10,402 nt of DNA from Propionibacteriaceae bacterium (lineage in GTDB: Bacteria; Actinomycetota; Actinomycetes; Propionibacteriales; Propionibacteriaceae), in assembly GCA_027346035.1 (NCBI GenBank), contig DAIESZ010000043.1:1-10402 (forward strand), given 5' to 3'. Below the pieces are notes generated by a model. That model saw only the letters and a list, made by a program, of their open reading frames with translations, searched no databases and was not told the origin of the DNA. Position numbers and translations under genes: made by a program. This document shows, piece after piece, positions 7,601 to 10,402 of this stretch. The number at the start of each line of letters is the position of its first letter. Within the stretch, counting starts at the first letter, position 1.

Positions 7601-9587
7601 CGGCTCGGTGGGCTACGACCACAAGGCCATGGGGATCACCGCCCGCGGAGCGTGGGAGTCGGTCAAGCGGCACTTCCGGGAACTCGGCGTCGACTGCCAG
7701 ACCACCGACTTCACCTGCGTCGGCATCGGCGACATGTCCGGTGACGTGTTCGGCAACGGAATGCTCTTGTCCCGCCACACCCGGCTGGTGGCGGCGTTCA
7801 ACCACCTGCACATCTTTCTCGACCCCCACCCCGACCCCGAGGTGTCCTTCGCCGAACGCCGCCGGCTGTTCGACCTCCCGCGCTCCTCGTGGAGCGACTA
7901 CAACCCCGAACTCATCTCGGCCGGGGGCGGCATCCACCCGCGCACCGCCAAGTCGATCCCGATCAGCGACGCCGTGCGCGACGCGTTGGGGATCGGTCCG
8001 GGCGTCTCGGCGTTGACGCCGACCCAACTCGTCAGCGTCATCCTCCGGGCCCCTGTCGACCTGCTCTGGAACGGCGGGATCGGCACCTACGTCAAGGCCA
8101 GCGACGAGTCGCACGCCGACGCCGGTGACCGAACGAACGACGCCGTGCGGGTCGACGGCGCCGAGGTGCGGGCGAGGGTGGCGGGGGAGGGCGGCAATCT
8201 CGGCTGGACCCAGCGCGGCCGCATCGAGTATGCCCGCCGCGGCGGGTGCATCAACACCGACTTCATCGACAACTCCGCCGGTGTCGACACCAGCGACCAC
8301 GAGGTGAACATCAAGATCCTGCTCGCCGCCGAGGTGGCCGCCGGACGACTCACCATGTCCGAGCGGGACGCGCTGCTGCCGACGATGGCCGACGAGGTGG
8401 CCCGGCTCGTGCTCGCGCACAACATCGACCAGAACGACGCGCTGAGCGACGCCGTGGCGGGCGCGGTGGCATCGGCCGGCGTCCACGAGATGTGGATGGA
8501 GCGACTGGAGGAGGCCGGCCATCTCGACCGGCGGCTCGACGAGATGCCCGGTCGCGACGAGATGGCGCGCCGGATCGCGTCCGGCGAGGGGCTCACCAAC
8601 CCCGAGCTCGCCACGTTGCTGTCGTGGACCAAGATCTGGATGCGCAACCAGATCCTCGCTTCCGACCTTCCCGAGGACCCGTTCGTGGCAGACCGGCTGA
8701 TCGGGTACTTCCCCTCGGTGCTGCAGGAGCGCTACCGCGACCAGATGCCGAACCACCGCCTGCACCGCGAGATCATCACCACGGTGGCCGTCAATCGCTA
8801 CGTGCACTCGCAGGGGATCACCGCCTACCACCGCCGCAGTGAGGTCACCGGCGCCGATCTGGCGCAGGTGATCAGAGCCCAGCTCGCCGCGCGGAGCATC
8901 TTCTCGGCCGGGCGGATCGAGGTGATGACCACGAGGGCGGCGGTGTCCGCGTCCGTGCGCACCGGCATCAGGGCGGACACCCGCCATCTCGTCGACCACG
9001 CCAGCCGGATCCTGCTGCGCGACGGCAATCCCCTCGACATCCGCGCGACGATCGACCGGTACGCCCCGCTGCAGCCCGAGCTCACCGGGTTGATGCCCGA
9101 CGTGCTCGATGCCGGGTCGCGCGACGGGGTCCTGGCGGCGCGGGAGCGGCTCACCGAGGCCGGCGTGCCCGACGACGTGGCCTCGCTCGTGGCGCTGTCG
9201 CCGGTGCTGCACGAGACGCTGTCGATCATCGACATCGCGGGGCGCACCGGCACCCGGGCCGGGCTCGTCGCGGGATGCTGGTTCGGGCTCACCGAGCGGC
9301 TCGGGCTCCGCGATCTGCGGGCCCGCATCGACCGGCTGCCGCGTCGCTCGAAGTGGGAGATCATGGCCCGCGCATCGCTGCAGGACGAGCTGTACGCGAT
9401 CACCGAGGATCTCGCGGGCGCCCTCGTCGCCCACACGTCCGGTGACGACCCGGCGAGCCGGGTCGACGACTGGGTGGCGGGCTCGTCCCGGTTCGGCACG
9501 GTCGCGTCCCTGGTCGCCTCGACCGGCGACGAGCAGGGGCTGGCGCCGCTGTCGGTGGCCGTGCGGACCCTGCACACGCTCGCCTGA
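4689..9587 (+). CDS. gdh: NAD-dependent glutamate dehydrogenase, large (180-kDa) class
   Basis: This enzyme (EC 1.4.1.2) oxidises L-glutamate to 2-oxoglutarate and ammonium with NAD+, a cytosolic catabolic step feeding the TCA cycle. At about 1632 aa it has the normal length of the large bacterial class. Residue numbers count from ATG 4689. ACT-like regulatory regions are visible at about 130-185 (VTDDRPFLVDTLTM), 420-510 (LRERRQLRLF, VYFPRDRYNTDV, SESVLARLYF) and 598-630. The catalytic core has GGVRWSDRPEDFRTEV (842-857), Lys862, Lys867, GAKGGF with Lys877, the NAD-binding turn GIGDMSGDVFGNGM (1012-1025), LLWNGGIGTY, GGNLGWTQRG (1168-1177) and DNSAGVDTSDHEVN. A long helical C-terminal domain follows. 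No frameshift is seen. The start is uncertain: ATG 4689 follows GGGG at 6 nt; ATG 4677 lacks a ribosome site; ATG 4587 has a strong GGGAGG at only 4 nt but overlaps the promoter candidate. The PHP gene follows after 22 bp, probably on the same transcript. Confidence 0.97.
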   Translation: MEKSVGSATEHEQAGDATVGRSGPDDVAPSDPTPAGPTRDELEPVIGRIDQLLAHPGPGASGSALDDWTPPRRRRLIDLWLSDVDPFDVSQGDPLIIAELIRAHLDLGRTRQPGSTATDLFTPNLDRDGWDDHGRTVVLVVTDDRPFLVDTLTMTITGRGWDIHELSHPQFSVRRDAEGHLVEVDDLTAGPASADALAESWIFVEVTPPLGQSIDVEADALHAAIDDALFHVQVATDDFPAMLERLREAQHEVAVSSCPAGGRDAAAEFLAWLADGNFTLLGSCEHRFVDGGYRPVPGTGLGIRRDTPGRFDAVPLASPPQLLVVTHDSDRSTVHRPSWLDYVGVRRFDAQGRLIGESRFVGLFGSTVHAESVWRIPMVRDKAAEIVRLSGHLPGSHSAAQLRSIIETYPREELLHAQVSELSAVMRQVGTLRERRQLRLFARPGRWGRFVSFLVYFPRDRYNTDVRHRMTAILMHAVGGESIEYQVRVSESVLARLYFTVRLPDGQPLGHLDLGAIEQQLAATMRSWEDEFVELVGDLSTARRGIEFPEGYRGDYPAAEGVADLMALNEVTGAGDIRFRTRVPGDADDPSDLRVKMFRVGATMRLSEVMPHLTSLGFRVIDERPYELELRGAEAMVYDFGLGVPYRGRPLTRADHARYTDAFVASYQGRVPADDFSALVTATDLTWRQVALLRAIAGYLQQLGSPYSASYVARALLANPQLAVDLVAMFEVRFDPDLFHTHEARNQTWVERRDALIASLEQVESLDHDRIVRQFVSVIAATDRTNWYCAPSPFQHDTAALALKLRPGDIDIAPSPRPVHEIYVNGPLVEGVHLRFADVARGGVRWSDRPEDFRTEVLGLAKAQTVKNSVIVPSGAKGGFVPRRLPDPADRAAWQAAGIDAYTCFISSLLSLTDSIDASGVVVPPERVVRHDGDDPYLVVAADKGTATFSDIANTIASDRGFWLGDAFASGGSVGYDHKAMGITARGAWESVKRHFRELGVDCQTTDFTCVGIGDMSGDVFGNGMLLSRHTRLVAAFNHLHIFLDPHPDPEVSFAERRRLFDLPRSSWSDYNPELISAGGGIHPRTAKSIPISDAVRDALGIGPGVSALTPTQLVSVILRAPVDLLWNGGIGTYVKASDESHADAGDRTNDAVRVDGAEVRARVAGEGGNLGWTQRGRIEYARRGGCINTDFIDNSAGVDTSDHEVNIKILLAAEVAAGRLTMSERDALLPTMADEVARLVLAHNIDQNDALSDAVAGAVASAGVHEMWMERLEEAGHLDRRLDEMPGRDEMARRIASGEGLTNPELATLLSWTKIWMRNQILASDLPEDPFVADRLIGYFPSVLQERYRDQMPNHRLHREIITTVAVNRYVHSQGITAYHRRSEVTGADLAQVIRAQLAARSIFSAGRIEVMTTRAAVSASVRTGIRADTRHLVDHASRILLRDGNPLDIRATIDRYAPLQPELTGLMPDVLDAGSRDGVLAARERLTEAGVPDDVASLVALSPVLHETLSIIDIAGRTGTRAGLVAGCWFGLTERLGLRDLRARIDRLPRRSKWEIMARASLQDELYAITEDLAGALVAHTSGDDPASRVDDWVAGSSRFGTVASLVASTGDEQGLAPLSVAVRTLHTLA

Positions 9588-9609
9588 GCCTCCGGGGCAG
9601 GATGGTGCC

Positions 9610-10402
9610 ATGCGCATCGACCTGCACACCCACTCGGCCACGTCCGACGGCACCGACACCCCGACCGGCCTGGTGCTCGCGGCCGTCGCGGCCGGACTCG
9701 ATGTCATCGCGCTCACCGACCACGACACGTTCGACGGGATCCCGGAGGCGCAGGAGGCCGGTCGGCGCGCCGGGCTCGAGGTTCTCGGAGGCATCGAGAT
9801 GTCCTGCGAGCACGACGGACGCCCGGTGCACCTCCTCGGATACGGCTGCGACCGGGCGGCGTCCCCCCTGCTCGACGAGCTGGTCCGGCTCCGGGCGGGA
9901 CGCGCGGGACGCCTGCAGGCGATGGTGGACCGGCTCGCCGCTCTCGGGCTGCACCTCAGCGTCGAGGAGGTGCCGGCCAAGGCGGGCGTCTCCCCGTCGG
10001 TCGGACGCCCGCACGTCGCCGATGTGCTCGTCGACAAGGGCTACGTCGCCGACCGTGCCGAGGCGTTCCGTGACTATCTCGCCGACGGGCGCCCGGGTTT
10101 CGTGCCGCGCTACTCGACGCCGCTGGGCCGGGGAATCGATCTCATCCACCGGGCCCACGGTGTCGCCGTGATCGCCCACCCCTGGGGTCGCGGGAATCGC
10201 GAGGTGATGACCGCGCCGTACCTCGAGTCGCTCGTGCGGGTCCACGGGCTGGAGGGGATCGAGGTCGACCACCAGGACCACGATCCCGAGACCCGCTCGC
10301 TGCTGTTCGCCATGGGTGGGCGGCTGGGCCTGATCCGCACCGGGTCGTCCGACTACCACGGGCGGGGGAAGACCGGCCACGACCTGGGCTGCAACCTCAC
10401 CC
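9610..10402 (+). CDS. PHP-domain phosphoesterase (YciV/TrpH/RNase AM-like), 3'-truncated by the window edge
   Basis: The visible 264 residues form a PHP-superfamily metal-dependent phosphoesterase. Metal-ligand motifs appear in order: HTH with His6 and His8, Asp13, TDHD with Asp37 and His38, Glu63 in GGIEMS, His74 in VHLLGYG, GRPHVAD with His135, AHPWG with His190, and SSDYHG with Asp248 and His250. This set, with the insert LVRLRAGRAGRLQAMVDRL between motifs, matches the stand-alone YciV/TrpH group. Characterised members act as 3',5'-nucleotide bisphosphate or AMP phosphatases, or as 5'-3' RNA exonucleases (RNase AM). Which substrate applies here cannot be read from the sequence. It lacks the polymerase or histidinol-phosphatase context of other PHP proteins. 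ATG 9610 is preceded at 7 nt by CAGGA and begins at the conserved MRIDLHTHS. Only the C-terminal end is missing, probably some 15-30 residues. It lies 22 bp after gdh with no terminator between, so co-transcription is likely. Confidence 0.93.
   Translation, partial: MRIDLHTHSATSDGTDTPTGLVLAAVAAGLDVIALTDHDTFDGIPEAQEAGRRAGLEVLGGIEMSCEHDGRPVHLLGYGCDRAASPLLDELVRLRAGRAGRLQAMVDRLAALGLHLSVEEVPAKAGVSPSVGRPHVADVLVDKGYVADRAEAFRDYLADGRPGFVPRYSTPLGRGIDLIHRAHGVAVIAHPWGRGNREVMTAPYLESLVRVHGLEGIEVDHQDHDPETRSLLFAMGGRLGLIRTGSSDYHGRGKTGHDLGCNLT

Noticed and set aside
7062..10037. A 991-codon open frame antisense to gdh and the start of the PHP gene
   Set aside because: Its translation is compositionally biased (Arg, Gly, Val, His, Asp runs) with no domain motif, and it crosses two well-supported genes. 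Long antisense frames are expected opposite GC-rich genes with strong third-position G/C bias, and antisense frames opposite NAD-GDH have been over-interpreted before.

Overview
This is chromosomal DNA from a very GC-rich Gram-positive bacterium, almost certainly an actinomycete. The base composition, the GTG and ATG starts with short GGAGG-type ribosome sites, the large 180-kDa-class NAD-glutamate dehydrogenase and three families that are essentially actinobacterial (Rv3235/DUF6459, DUF6912, DUF2505) all agree. Propionibacteriales is a plausible order, but that is a guess from gene content. I see no mobile element, phage gene, CRISPR array, tRNA or rRNA.

Layout: (1) 1-2504 (+) is secA, entering the window inside its Walker A motif and lacking about 100 N-terminal codons. 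(2) 2517-3023 (-) is an Rv3235-family gene converging on secA, with a stem-loop over the 12-bp junction. (3) 3024-3163 is a 140-bp divergent intergenic region with a perfect 10-bp palindrome that reads as a -10 hexamer on both strands and a perfect DnaA-box-like 9-mer. (4) 3164-3670 (+) is a DUF6912 gene, followed by 3735-3953 (+), a 72-aa acidic protein that I do not recognise. (5) 3983-4459 (-) is a DUF2505 gene converging on the acidic-protein gene. (6) 4460-4688 is a 229-bp divergent region with a candidate gdh promoter and a GC-rich leader hairpin. (7) 4689-9587 (+) is the NAD-dependent glutamate dehydrogenase (about 1632 aa). It is followed after 22 bp by (8) 9610-10402 (+), a PHP-domain phosphoesterase that runs off the window.

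Functionally this is core and conserved-accessory chromosome: the motor of the Sec export pathway, a patch of small uncharacterised actinobacterial proteins, and a probable gdh-PHP transcription unit joining glutamate catabolism (glutamate to 2-oxoglutarate plus ammonia) to a small-nucleotide or RNA-end phosphatase. I did not find a convincing undescribed system. The points most worth a second look are the regulatory region at 3024-3163, the gdh leader hairpin and uncertain start, and the uncharacterised genes beside secA. All intergenic gaps are under 300 bp.
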